A DNA stretch of 7,613 nucleotides. It comes from JAVEYA01 sp034003745 (lineage in GTDB: Bacteria; Bacillota; Peptococcia; DRI-13; PHAD01). Each line of letters opens with the position of its first letter. Positions within the stretch are counted from its first letter, which is position 1. The stretch is taken from contig JAVEYA010000104.1 in assembly GCA_034003745.1 (NCBI GenBank), positions 1 to 7,613 on the forward strand. Reading direction: 5' to 3'. A program made the position numbers and the translations under genes. Shown piece by piece: positions 6,985 to 7,613 of this stretch. A model generated the notes under the pieces. That model saw only the letters and a program-made list of their open reading frames with translations, ran no database searches and was not told the origin of the DNA.

Positions 6985-7613
6985 ATGGAAAGATTCTTTA
7001 TTAGACATAAATTACAAGAGGGAGATATTACTCACCTATCAGATAAGGATAGTAGCTTTGCTATTAATACTCTAAAACTTAATATTGAAGATGTAGTTGA
7101 GATAGAGAACTACCAATATATCTTCCTAGCGATAGTAACCCATATTCAGAAGAACTCTGTTGAGGTAGAGATAAGGGAAATGATTGAAGAGAAGGATGTT
7201 TTAGATGGAATAGATACTACAATTATTCAATCATTAAGTAATGATAGTAAGTTTAACTTCTTTATAGAGAAATCTGTAGAGATCGGTATAGATAGAATAG
7301 TTCCAATAGAGTCTAAATATTCTCTTAGAAACAAGAATAAAGCTATTAAAGATTACGGACTTTGGAGAAAGATTATTAAAGATGCTGTAGAACAATCTAG
7401 AACTTTAAAGAGTACGATAATAGAGAAACCTATTAAAATTACAGAGCTCTCTGTAGATGAAGGTAGTAATAAGGTATGTCTAGCTACAGAGAATGTACAA
7501 ACATCCTCTCTAAGTCAGTATATAAAGGGTGTTAATATAAAGAAGCCATTTGTGATTGCAATAGGTCCTGAAAAGGGATGGAGTGAGAGTGATATAGAGA
7601 TATTCAAAGATTT
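6985..7613 (+). CDS. rsmE: 16S rRNA (uracil(1498)-N3)-methyltransferase RsmE, C-terminus cut by window edge
   Basis: 209 complete codons are visible and the frame runs off the right edge. RsmE methylates N3 of U1498 in 16S rRNA using S-adenosylmethionine; family members are usually about 240-250 residues, so roughly the last 30-40 are missing, including the final knot motif. Residues 1-70 (starting MERFFIRHKL) match the N-terminal PUA-like domain, and the start agrees with family N-termini. The SPOUT methyltransferase part shows E-K-S-V-E-I-G-I-D-R-I-V-P-I (95-108), W-R-K-I-I-K-D-A-V-E-Q-S-R (about 128-139) and the SAM-site loop I-G-P-E-K-G-W-S (193-200). In that loop Lys197 stands where many members have Gly (G-P-E-G-G). 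It is transcribed away from the envelope operon and is probably functionally unrelated. Its promoter abuts the start codon. Confidence 0.95.
   Translation, partial: MERFFIRHKLQEGDITHLSDKDSSFAINTLKLNIEDVVEIENYQYIFLAIVTHIQKNSVEVEIREMIEEKDVLDGIDTTIIQSLSNDSKFNFFIEKSVEIGIDRIVPIESKYSLRNKNKAIKDYGLWRKIIKDAVEQSRTLKSTIIEKPIKITELSVDEGSNKVCLATENVQTSSLSQYIKGVNIKKPFVIAIGPEKGWSESDIEIFKD

Overview
The window looks like a piece of a small, AT-rich genome from the candidate phyla radiation (Patescibacteria). This is inferred from protein style rather than a marker gene. The polytopic protein at 2011..3492 carries the F-M-I-M-F-R ... L-P-G ... F-S-F-A-I-A-G-L-I-I-D-L pattern I associate with VirB6/TrbL-like proteins of that group. 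Around it are long, repeat-bearing, otherwise unrecognisable exported proteins. The standard genetic code fits: none of the six reading frames contains an internal TGA, and TAA, TAG and TGA are all used as stops.

Layout: five genes run leftward on the minus strand with gaps of only 18 to 42 bases, so they are probably one operon starting near 6900. In order of transcription they encode a 106-residue single-pass membrane protein with a helical tail (6549..6869), a 538-residue membrane-anchored protein with two fibronectin-III-like modules (4892..6508), a 444-residue membrane-anchored cysteine-rich protein (3515..4849), a 493-residue VirB6/TrbL-like polytopic protein (2011..3492), and a very large protein of which 664 residues lie in the window (1..1992, cut by the left edge). 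Diverging to the right is rsmE, a 16S rRNA uridine methyltransferase (6985 to the right edge, cut short), a housekeeping gene.

The five minus-strand genes are best read together as a cell-envelope apparatus of type IV secretion, conjugation or DNA-uptake type: an inner-membrane channel component, several exported or surface-facing proteins with adhesive and disulfide-rich domains, and a large companion protein. The ATPase (VirB4-type) and other core parts are not in the window, so the assignment rests mostly on the VirB6-like gene.

The 115-base divergent intergenic region holds the clearest regulatory signals. A perfect extended -10 box lies so close to the rsmE start that its mRNA should be leaderless or nearly so. 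On the other strand, a perfect TTGACA with a weak -10 could drive the five-gene operon, overlapped by an 8-base-arm inverted repeat. None of the six gene starts has a recognisable Shine-Dalgarno sequence. No RNA genes, insertion sequences, CRISPR arrays or convincing terminators were seen, and no gap longer than 115 bases exists.
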